Shown here: piece by piece, positions 1 to 5,659 of the stretch
Layout: each line of letters opens with the position of its first letter
How positions within the stretch are numbered: the first letter of the stretch is position 1
DNA from: an uncultured beta proteobacterium
Lineage (GTDB): Bacteria > Pseudomonadota > Gammaproteobacteria > Burkholderiales > Rhodocyclaceae
DNA: 5,659 nucleotides
Reading direction: 5' to 3'
Assembly: GCA_903916205.1 (NCBI GenBank)
Contig: CAIWVX010000322.1
Span: forward strand, 1 to 5,659
The notes under the pieces: generated by a model
Seen by the model: the letters and a program-made list of their open reading frames with translations, nothing else
Database searches by the model: none
What the model was told of the DNA's origin: nothing
Made by a program: the position numbers and the translations under genes

Positions 1-141
1 AATACGATTTCCCAGCGGCGAGAGGATGGCAAACCACATGAACAGAGCGACAACCGTCAGGCCCCATATCACCACTATTTTGCGCTCTCTGCTTGTTCGC
101 GCTTGCCACCAAAGTACAATTTTCGCTCTCATGGTTCTCAT
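1..141 (-). CDS. gspM: Type II secretion system inner-membrane protein GspM (N-terminal fragment, cut by window edge)
   Basis: Reading the minus strand from 141 gives an open frame of 47 codons that runs off the left edge, so only the N-terminus is visible. It starts MRTMRAKIVLWWQARTSRER, followed by a hydrophobic stretch at about residues 21-41 (KIVVIWGLTVVALFMWFAIL) and then SPLGNR. A short cytoplasmic arm with WWQ...S.RER, one membrane helix and a following P-L is the usual start of GspM, a bitopic platform protein that pairs with GspL through its periplasmic ferredoxin-like domain. The position just after gspL, with a 4-nt gap, supports the call strongly. Two in-frame ATGs (141 and 132) could serve as start. 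Neither has a clear Shine-Dalgarno sequence, so 141 is chosen because it lies closest to the gspL stop. The periplasmic domain cannot be judged here. Confidence 0.85.
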   Translation of the reverse strand, partial: MRTMRAKIVLWWQARTSRERKIVVIWGLTVVALFMWFAILSPLGNRI

Positions 142-145
142 TTCG

Positions 146-1219
146 TTAGCGTGCCGTGCGAAATAGCAAGAGAGTCATCCCCGATTCGGCTGGACTCGAT
201 TCCGGGCTGCCCACGCTATTTAATGGCTCTTTAAACTGGGCAACTTCGGTATCCGTCAAGGTCAGACGAATGATGCCGTCGCGAGATTCAATGCGGCGAG
301 GATGGATCGGTGCATTCAGTTTGGCGGCTAAAGTGAGAACCGCATCCAGTGCGTCGCCATTGAATGGCGAGGCTTGCTCACGCATCTTGCTTTCCCATTG
401 CAGGAGTGGGTCAATAATCGGTGTCCCAGGGAATGTTGTGGCAAACGTCTGGCGAATTTCGTGTTGCAATTTCACTTCCCGATTCTCCAATTGCCGCCAG
501 TGAATGAGGTTGCCAAACAGCAGCAGAAAAGCCGCAATAGCCAGCATGAAAGCACTCCGACGCCAGGTGCGCGGATCGAAGGTTTTTTTCCTGAAATGAC
601 CCAGACGGCCCGTAAGCATGTTGCAGAACGACGCCGGACTGGGCCGCAGGTACAGGTCGGGGACTAATTGTGTCTCCGGCTTTCCTGTGAGCAAAGAGAT
701 CGTGGCTTGCGTGTCCACAATGCCAATATCTCCCTCTGTTGTGCGAAAAACATAACCGTCGTTGGTTAGTGCGCACACCGTTGCATCGGGCACCGAGGGG
801 AGGAGTTCATATTCGGGAAAGATTCGCAACGGAATCAAGGTCGCCGCGCTCAAGCACAGCAGTTGCGCCTCCAGCCAACAACGACTGCAAACCCAAACCA
901 TTCGCGCTGAGCCATTCGGTGGACCGGCCACGTAATAAGCATCCGTCTTGTCGCCCAGTAGTCGGTCTTCCATGGCCTGGGTGATCAGCAAATCCAGATG
1001 TTTTTTTTCTTGCAACGGCAAAGTCAGTTTGTAGGCCGAAATCCTTCTGGCCGGCAACACGAGTTCTAACGCGTCATGCGTCGGTAGGTTTGAGAGTGGC
1101 CCATCACCCTGTGCGGCCAGTTGGCCGCTCGCATCAAAAGCGAACCATGTCAGTGTTCTCCAGTTAGCTTCTGCCGGAAGGGTGATACGCAACAATGGGA
1201 AAGGGGGTTGAGTCGTCAT
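146..1219 (-). CDS. gspL: Type II secretion system inner-membrane platform protein GspL
   Basis: GspL anchors the GspE ATPase to the inner membrane and pairs with GspM. The protein has 357 residues from the ATG at 1219. Residues 1 to about 215 form the cytoplasmic actin-like domain that binds GspE in this family. The stretch LPARRISAYKLTLP (55-68) and then ITQAMEDRLL (79-88) match the family's typical LP-x-x-x-x-x-LP ... A-x-E-D/E-x-L pattern. One membrane helix follows basic residues at about 222-241 (SAFMLAIAAFLLLFGNLIHW). The periplasmic part has a short helical stretch and then a ferredoxin-like fold at about 285-357. A TTG at 1225 would add two residues (M-T) and overlap the gspE stop, but the ATG at 1219 has GGGA 9 nt upstream and is preferred. 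The cytoplasmic domain is rich in cysteine (C111, C114, C122, C148, C199), including a C-S-R-C motif. The gene lies 2 nt after gspE and 4 nt before gspM. The sequence is divergent, as usual for GspL, but topology and neighbours make the call firm. Confidence 0.9.
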   Translation of the reverse strand: MTTQPPFPLLRITLPAEANWRTLTWFAFDASGQLAAQGDGPLSNLPTHDALELVLPARRISAYKLTLPLQEKKHLDLLITQAMEDRLLGDKTDAYYVAGPPNGSARMVWVCSRCWLEAQLLCLSAATLIPLRIFPEYELLPSVPDATVCALTNDGYVFRTTEGDIGIVDTQATISLLTGKPETQLVPDLYLRPSPASFCNMLTGRLGHFRKKTFDPRTWRRSAFMLAIAAFLLLFGNLIHWRQLENREVKLQHEIRQTFATTFPGTPIIDPLLQWESKMREQASPFNGDALDAVLTLAAKLNAPIHPRRIESRDGIIRLTLTDTEVAQFKEPLNSVGSPESSPAESGMTLLLFRTAR

Positions 1220-1221
1220 CG

Positions 1222-2691
1222 TCAAGCGTCCCGTGTTACCCGCAGAATTTCATCGAGCGAGGTATCACCCCTTAGAACGTGGGCAATGCCGTCTTCACGC
1301 AATAAAGTCATGCCGTTTTGCACGGCTTGGGCGCGAATCATCTGCTCATTTCCGCCTTGATGCACCAAGGTGCGTAGCGCTTCATCGACCGTAAGTAATT
1401 CGTACAAACCCGCTCGACCACGGTATCCGGTCTGATTGCATTCGGGGCAGCCGATGGCTCGATAGAGGGTGGTCGGCTGATCAAGACCCAGCAACTCCAT
1501 CTCCTTCGCCTCCGCCGGATAGGCAACGCGGCACGCCGAACACAGCGTGCGAGCCAGACGTTGCGCCAGTACGCCAATGGTCGACGAAGCCAGCAGAAAA
1601 GGTTCAATGCCCATATCGACTAAACGCGTAATGGCACTTGCCGCATCGTTAGTGTGCAAGGTCGCCAGCACCAGATGACCTGTGAGTGAAGCTTGTACGG
1701 CAATCTGAGCGGTTTCCTGATCGCGGATTTCGCCGATCATGATGACATCCGGGTCTTGGCGCAGGATGGCGCGCAGGGCGCGGGCAAAACTCATGTCGAT
1801 ACGTGAGTTGATCTGGGTTTGACCGACGCCGTCGAGATCGTATTCGATGGGGTCTTCAACCGTCATGATGTTGGTTTGCGTGCAGTCCATGCCGGATAGC
1901 GCGGCATACAAGGTTGTCGTCTTGCCCGAGCCGGTGGGGCCAGTCACCAGAAGAATACCGTGGGGCTGTTCCAGCAGATGCTGCAAGCGCTTAAGTGTGT
2001 CCGCTCGCATACCTAATTTTTGCAACTCTAGGCGGCCAGCCGATTTATCCAGTAGGCGCAACACAACACGCTCGCCGTGGCCGGTAGGCAGGGTCGAAAC
2101 GCGCACATCGACCGGGCGTCCAGCAATTCGGAGGGCGATGCGACCATCCTGAGGCAAACGCCTTTCGGCGATATCCAGTCCGGCCATGACCTTGAGGCGA
2201 GAAACAATAGCCGAGTGCAAACCCCGCCGGGGTTCAATCACGTCACGCAATTGTCCGTCGATGCGAAAGCGAACCGTGGCTCGTGACTCGAACATCTCAA
2301 AATGAACATCAGAGGCCCCGTCACGCAAGGCTTGAGTCAGCAGGGCATTGATCAGCCGGATAACGGGCGCATTGTCTTCAGCATCGAGCAAATCTTCAAG
2401 TTGCGGCATCTCTTCGAGCAAATTAAAAAGATCGGCGCTTTCGGAAATATCATCGACCATGCTGGCGGCACGCACGCCCCCATCATTGAATACTTGGCTC
2501 AAGCGTTCTTGGTATTCGTCTTTCGGCAGGACACGAAGAGTCAAAGGCAAGGGGCTGTTGCGCTGCAACTCACTCAACGCCCCCAGATCGCCGTCCTGAC
2601 GAAAGAAAACATTGAGCGCACCGTTTGTTTCTCCCGTGTCAAAAAGCCCGAACTCTCGGGCAAAAACATAAGAAACGAGGGAGGTACTCAT
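1222..2691 (-). CDS. gspE: Type II secretion system ATPase GspE
   Basis: GspE is the cytoplasmic hexameric ATPase that drives pseudopilus assembly, held at the inner membrane by GspL. The 489-residue length is normal for the family (about 490-510). Residues 1 to about 75 are the N1E domain that contacts GspL, opening with VSYVFAREFGLF, a typical start. The acidic linker LLEEMPQLEDLLDAEDNAPV (91-110) leads into the N2E domain, with the conserved A-S-D-V-H-F-E (126-132) and F-R-I-D-G (142-146). The C-terminal ATPase domain has Walker A GPTGSGKT (251-258), an Asp box VEDPIE (278-283), Walker B DPDVIMIGEIRD (313-324) and a His box TGHLVLATLHTN (337-348). The zinc-binding tetracysteine is present: CSAC (384-387) and CPEC (415-418), as in GspE and related pilus ATPases such as PilB. 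All catalytic elements are intact. The start ATG overlaps the gspD stop as ATGA, suggesting translational coupling. GspE rather than PilB is supported by the gspD and gspL neighbours. Confidence 0.97.
   Translation of the reverse strand: MSTSLVSYVFAREFGLFDTGETNGALNVFFRQDGDLGALSELQRNSPLPLTLRVLPKDEYQERLSQVFNDGGVRAASMVDDISESADLFNLLEEMPQLEDLLDAEDNAPVIRLINALLTQALRDGASDVHFEMFESRATVRFRIDGQLRDVIEPRRGLHSAIVSRLKVMAGLDIAERRLPQDGRIALRIAGRPVDVRVSTLPTGHGERVVLRLLDKSAGRLELQKLGMRADTLKRLQHLLEQPHGILLVTGPTGSGKTTTLYAALSGMDCTQTNIMTVEDPIEYDLDGVGQTQINSRIDMSFARALRAILRQDPDVIMIGEIRDQETAQIAVQASLTGHLVLATLHTNDAASAITRLVDMGIEPFLLASSTIGVLAQRLARTLCSACRVAYPAEAKEMELLGLDQPTTLYRAIGCPECNQTGYRGRAGLYELLTVDEALRTLVHQGGNEQMIRAQAVQNGMTLLREDGIAHVLRGDTSLDEILRVTRDA
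1229..1232 (-). promoter_or_regulatory. Probable ribosome binding site for gspL
   Basis: The minus strand reads GGGA here, inside the last codons of gspE, with 9 nt to the ATG at 1219. The same GGGA lies only 3 nt from the alternative TTG at 1225, which is too close for normal initiation. The spacing therefore decides for the ATG. The match to the anti-Shine-Dalgarno sequence is short, so this is a weak to moderate site. Confidence 0.4.
2688..2691 (-). promoter_or_regulatory. ATGA stop/start overlap, gspD to gspE
   Basis: The gspD stop (TGA, 2690-2688) and the gspE start (ATG, 2691-2689) share bases. There is no clear Shine-Dalgarno in front of gspE, so a terminating ribosome probably re-initiates here. 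This is inferred from the layout. Confidence 0.6.
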
Positions 2692-4790
2692 GGTTGACCG
2701 TGGTCTGTCGGAGTCGAGGGGGCCGGTCTAAGATTGATTACGGGCTCTATCGCCAGCTCCGGGAGTTGTATCTTAGGCACATTGTCCAAGATGTGATTTT
2801 TTGGCATTTTGAACAAAGCTTGCTGATTTCGCAGATAGTCGTAGCGGTCTGTCGACAGGGCTTTTGCGGCTTGGGAATCACGCAGTATGACGGGGCGCAG
2901 GAAAACCATCAGGTTGAGCCTTTCGCTGGACTGCGTTTCATAGCGAAATAGATTGCCAACAAAGGGAATGTCGCCGAACAAAGGAACCTTGTTGATACTC
3001 GCCGCTTGCTTGGCTTCGATCAGGCCACCGAGCACAATGGTCTGTCCATCATCGACCAGCACTTTGGTTTCAATCAGGCGTATTTTGGTGGCAATACCGG
3101 CCCCATTGGTGTTGACCGTATTGTCGATACTGGAGACCTCTTGCACCACGGCCAGAGTAATCGATCCCGACTCTGAAATTTGTGGCTTGATCTTTAGTTT
3201 GATCCCAATATCCTTGCGTTCGACCGTCTGAAAGGGGTTGGCCGAGTTATTGCTGGTTGTCGTGAACGAACCGGTGAGGATCGGAATATTTTGCCCTACG
3301 GTGATTTTTGCTTCTTCATTATCGAGCATCAAAAGGTTGGGTGTGGACAGCACATTGCCGTCGCCATTTTTTTCGATGGCGCTAGCCAGTAGGCCAAGTG
3401 ATGCCGTGCCTTTGGTCGGGTCGCCATTGAAGACTCCCAGATGGAAACCCAGCGGTACCGATAACGTGCCGGTTTTTGCACCCTGAATAAGCCCCCCCAG
3501 ATTGCCGCTGGTCGGATCGATTGAAGAAATAGCGCCCGCGCCGACATTATTGTTGCCGCCAGCACCGAGCCACTGAACACCGAGTTCCGTTATTTTTGAG
3601 ACATTAACTTCAGCAATCAACGCCTCGATATAAATCTGGGCGCGACGGACATCAAGCTTATCAATGACCGAGCGCAAGTTGTTGTAGATATGATCAGGGG
3701 CCGTAATAATCAGCGAGTTGGTCATGCTATCGGCTTGAATGAGCACGGGAATACCGCCAACCTGAGCGCTTACGCTGGTGTTTTGTGGCGTGAAGCCGGA
3801 ATTTGCCGGCACAGAAGGCGCCGGAGTTGGAGAAAAATTGCGGCCAGCCATGTTGTTTAGGTTGGCATTCTGATTAGCCAGGGCGAGACTCGAACTATTG
3901 TCTTGACCGGTCAAAATTCCTTTAAGTGTCATTGCCAGACGCACGGCTTCGGAATTGCGTAAATACACCACGTTGAGATTACTTCCCGAAGCGGTTGGGG
4001 TATCAAGACTAACCACCAGCGACATGATTTGTTTGGTATGTGGCGCGGCCTCACTGCGTACCAGCAACTGATTGCCGCGAATGTCGGCAACCACCACCGT
4101 GCGATGGACGCCATCGGCCACTTGCAACGGCGAAGCCACGCCCTGAACCAGCACTTCCGGCATCAGGCGGGCGATTGTTTGCGCAATATCCAGCGCGGAG
4201 GCGTGCTTGATGGGGATTGAAAAAACGTCACTCACCGACGGCTGATCAATCGTGTCGATGATCTGACTGATGCGGGCGACATTGTCGGCATAATCGGTGA
4301 TGACCAGCGTGTTATTCCCCTGATAGGCGGCGATGACATTGTTGGGCGAGACTAAAGGTTTCAGAGTGACGGCCAATTGAGTCGCTGACTCAAAGGTCAG
4401 GGGATAAATCTTGGTAATCAACTGATCTCCCGAACTCTTCCCTTTTCTGTTGAAGACTTGCAGGGCCTGCGTCTTAGCTTCGGCTTCCGGCATGACCTTA
4501 ACAATGCGGCCATTATCAACCGCCGTAAACCCCTGCTGGCGCAACGCTGAAAGCAGGATGGGATAGACCAGATCGCTGGCTACCGGCTGGTTTGAGACAA
4601 TATTGATCGTCCCTTTGACGCGGGGGTCAATGACAAAATTCTTGCCGGTGATGACCCCCACGGCTTTGATGGCCGACTCCATATCGGAATTGACAAAATT
4701 AAGCGTGACCAGATTATCTACCGCATAGCCAGCCGGCAGGTAGACCGCCAGAATCAAAGCTATCAGATGCGACCGAAATAATTTTTTCAT
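2688..4790 (-). CDS. gspD: Type II secretion system outer-membrane secretin GspD
   Basis: GspD forms the multimeric outer-membrane channel through which folded exoproteins leave the periplasm. The 700-residue length fits the family (650-750). Residues 1-23 are a Sec signal peptide (MKK start, hydrophobic core, cleavage after GYA). There is no cysteine at the cleavage site, so it is not a lipoprotein. The periplasmic repeats follow: N0 about 27-100 (VTLNFVNSDMESAIKAVGVITGKNFVIDP), N1 about 123-185, N2 about 188-262 and N3 about 271-380. N3 carries an Asn/Ser/Pro-rich loop at about 296-340. The secretin core runs about 384-635, with the Gly/Asn-rich segment at 409-445, the conserved GNVLSTPNLLMLDNEEA (478-494), VGQNIP (498-503) and the signature VPLFGDIPFVGNLFR (602-616). 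The tail contains DRYDYLRNQQ (648-657), as in GspD S-domains, then a proline-rich end. The gene overlaps gspC and gspE by 4 nt each (ATGA). No strong Shine-Dalgarno is seen, so expression probably relies on coupling to gspC. Confidence 0.97.
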   Translation of the reverse strand: MKKLFRSHLIALILAVYLPAGYAVDNLVTLNFVNSDMESAIKAVGVITGKNFVIDPRVKGTINIVSNQPVASDLVYPILLSALRQQGFTAVDNGRIVKVMPEAEAKTQALQVFNRKGKSSGDQLITKIYPLTFESATQLAVTLKPLVSPNNVIAAYQGNNTLVITDYADNVARISQIIDTIDQPSVSDVFSIPIKHASALDIAQTIARLMPEVLVQGVASPLQVADGVHRTVVVADIRGNQLLVRSEAAPHTKQIMSLVVSLDTPTASGSNLNVVYLRNSEAVRLAMTLKGILTGQDNSSSLALANQNANLNNMAGRNFSPTPAPSVPANSGFTPQNTSVSAQVGGIPVLIQADSMTNSLIITAPDHIYNNLRSVIDKLDVRRAQIYIEALIAEVNVSKITELGVQWLGAGGNNNVGAGAISSIDPTSGNLGGLIQGAKTGTLSVPLGFHLGVFNGDPTKGTASLGLLASAIEKNGDGNVLSTPNLLMLDNEEAKITVGQNIPILTGSFTTTSNNSANPFQTVERKDIGIKLKIKPQISESGSITLAVVQEVSSIDNTVNTNGAGIATKIRLIETKVLVDDGQTIVLGGLIEAKQAASINKVPLFGDIPFVGNLFRYETQSSERLNLMVFLRPVILRDSQAAKALSTDRYDYLRNQQALFKMPKNHILDNVPKIQLPELAIEPVINLRPAPSTPTDHGQP
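4787..4790 (-). promoter_or_regulatory. ATGA stop/start overlap, gspC to gspD
   Basis: The gspC stop (TGA, 4789-4787) overlaps the gspD start (ATG, 4790-4788). No good Shine-Dalgarno precedes gspD, so translational coupling to gspC is likely. Coupling would keep the linker protein and its secretin in step. Inference only. Confidence 0.6.
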
Positions 4791-5608
4791 GGTTTGATTT
4801 CATAGTGCTGAGTGAACGTGGTGCCATTGCGGACAAGGACAAGATCAACGGAAGATTGTTGACCAAAGTAATGGAGTATCAGAGAAATATCCGAGAGTTG
4901 TTCTAGTTTTCGAAGATTGATGCTTTTCAAAATATCGCCATTTTTCAGTTGCAGTATTTTAGCCAACGGCTGTGTCGCGGCATTTTCAACACGGACACCG
5001 CCATCGGGAACCGAAGAGAGCCCTTTATCCCAAGCGCTCAGATTTTCCCCTTGAATAATACTGGTCATTTGACCGCGCGTTATTTTGATCGGAGGCAACA
5101 CCGGCTTGGTCTGCGCCCGTTGCTCGACTTTAGCAAACAAAGGGGGCGAGGTGCTTTGTGGCAATTTTATCTGATGCTGGCTTCCGGCCTGTTCGTAGGT
5201 AATCTGATTCGGCTCAATGGCAAGCAAGCGGCTACCGGGCTTAATTTCCGCACCCACCCTGACGGCTACCGTGTGCCCATCACTGCCCTTGAGTACGGCG
5301 GCACCGTTCTTGCCAGCAATAACCGCGATCAGCGAATATTCATCGAGCGTATCGCCACCTACTTTATCCTCCGTTCCGTACCAGCGCAGAAACGCGGCCC
5401 GATTGACGACGCTCTGGTCAGCGCTTTGTCGTGGCATGGCGAGGTTGATAGGGTCTGTCGCCGGGGCGAACAGCCCCCAGAACACCCCAGCGAATTGCCA
5501 ACACAGCAGAACCAGCCCTATTTTTTCCAGCCAGCCCGGCAAAATGGGCACCAAGGTGTGGATGCGGGCAGACGAGGTCACGAAAACTCTGGTTAATAGA
5601 GAAGGCAT
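4787..5608 (-). CDS. gspC: Type II secretion system inner-membrane/periplasmic linker protein GspC (HR + PDZ)
   Basis: GspC spans the periplasm, binding the N0 domain of GspD through its homology region (HR) and contributing to substrate selection. The 273-residue protein has a short cytoplasmic arm, one membrane helix at about 27-48 (LEKIGLVLLCWQFAGVFWGLF) and a linker. The HR domain is at about 74-150: RWYG (75-78), TLDEYSLIAVIAGKNGAAVL (87-106), VGAEIKPGSRL (118-128) and the closing IKLP. A Pro/Gln/Thr-rich linker at about 150-172 leads to a C-terminal PDZ domain at about 180-270, with GGVRVENA and LKNGDILKSINLRKLEQLSD (221-240). The C-terminus is therefore of the PDZ kind, as in Klebsiella PulC, not the coiled-coil kind of XcpP. 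It is the first gene of the block, and a stop codon lies 6 codons upstream of the ATG in the same frame, so no longer in-frame start is possible. Its stop overlaps the gspD start (ATGA). The Shine-Dalgarno is weak (GAACGAG region). Confidence 0.93.
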   Translation of the reverse strand: MPSLLTRVFVTSSARIHTLVPILPGWLEKIGLVLLCWQFAGVFWGLFAPATDPINLAMPRQSADQSVVNRAAFLRWYGTEDKVGGDTLDEYSLIAVIAGKNGAAVLKGSDGHTVAVRVGAEIKPGSRLLAIEPNQITYEQAGSQHQIKLPQSTSPPLFAKVEQRAQTKPVLPPIKITRGQMTSIIQGENLSAWDKGLSSVPDGGVRVENAATQPLAKILQLKNGDILKSINLRKLEQLSDISLILHYFGQQSSVDLVLVRNGTTFTQHYEIKP

Positions 5609-5647
5609 GATCGGCTCGTTCGTTTAAGATTTGTGTCACTCATTTTC

Positions 5648-5653
5648 GTTATA
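5648..5653 (-). promoter_or_regulatory. Possible -10 element (TATAAC) upstream of gspC
   Basis: The 51 nt upstream of gspC to the right edge (5609-5659) are AT-rich and hold no gene I can support. On the minus strand they contain TATAAC, one base off the sigma-70 -10 consensus, about 40 nt before the gspC ATG. A matching -35 box would lie outside the window, so this cannot be tested here. A chance match in AT-rich sequence is quite possible. Confidence 0.2.
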
Positions 5654-5659
5654 TTCGCT

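Noticed and set aside
1001..1008. Run of eight T on the plus strand (A8 in gspL, reading GAA AAA AAA CAT), a possible slippage site
   Set aside because: The gspL frame is intact on both sides, and the run simply encodes Glu-Lys-Lys. There is no evidence of an alternative product, although A-tracts of this length can slip occasionally. A second A7 run at 583-589 (Lys-Lys) was judged the same way.
1222..2691. Possibility that the ATPase is a type IV pilus PilB rather than GspE
   Set aside because: The zinc tetracysteine and Walker motifs occur in both families, but the length (489, against about 560-570 for PilB), the VSYVFAREFG start and the flanking gspD and gspL all favour GspE.
2302..2697. 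Plus-strand open frame of 131 codons opposite the 5' half of gspE
   Set aside because: Antisense to the N1E/N2E region of gspE, with no family resemblance and no ribosome binding site noted. Treated as a shadow.
4949..5596. Long open frame of 215 codons on the plus strand opposite gspC
   Set aside because: It lies fully antisense to a well-supported gspC. Its translation is rich in Arg, Gln and Pro with no recognisable domain, as expected for a shadow frame.
5418..5639. Minus-strand frame of 73 codons starting with GTG at 5639, upstream of and overlapping gspC
   Set aside because: Most of it lies inside gspC in another frame. The product has no recognisable features, and gspC is clearly the real gene.
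5609..5659. Short frame ATGAGTGAC... upstream of gspC as a possible leader peptide
   Set aside because: It encodes about 15 residues that overlap the gspC start, with no ribosome binding site, no regulatory codon run and no attenuator-like hairpin in the 51 nt visible.

Overview
This window carries one contiguous block of type II secretion system (T2SS, general secretory pathway) genes, all on the minus strand. Read in transcription order (right to left) they are gspC (5608-4787), gspD (4790-2688), gspE (2691-1222), gspL (1219-146) and the first 47 codons of gspM (141-1, running off the left edge). Almost every base is coding. The only non-coding stretches are 2 to 4 nt between genes and 51 nt at the right edge upstream of gspC.

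The organism is a Gram-negative bacterium, because a complete outer-membrane secretin (GspD) sits with inner-membrane platform proteins. The GspC type (HR domain plus PDZ), the GspE zinc-type ATPase and the GspL/GspM pair fit Pseudomonadota, most likely beta- or gammaproteobacteria. Base composition looks moderate (roughly half GC). I cannot name a genus from the sequence alone.

The products form most of the two ends of one machine. GspD is the outer-membrane channel. GspC spans the periplasm and links GspD to the inner membrane. GspL and GspM form the inner-membrane assembly platform. GspE is the cytoplasmic ATPase docked on GspL that powers pseudopilus assembly. Overlaps or near-contacts at every junction (ATGA at C/D and D/E, 2 nt at E/L, 4 nt at L/M) point to a single, translationally coupled operon.

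The one notable point is gene order. GspE is followed directly by gspL and gspM, whereas the textbook order places gspF and the pseudopilin genes gspG-K between E and L. Those genes must lie to the left of this window, elsewhere in the genome, or be missing. I found no RNA genes, mobile elements, CRISPR arrays or signs of a novel system. Every gene belongs to a known family and is intact as far as it can be seen.
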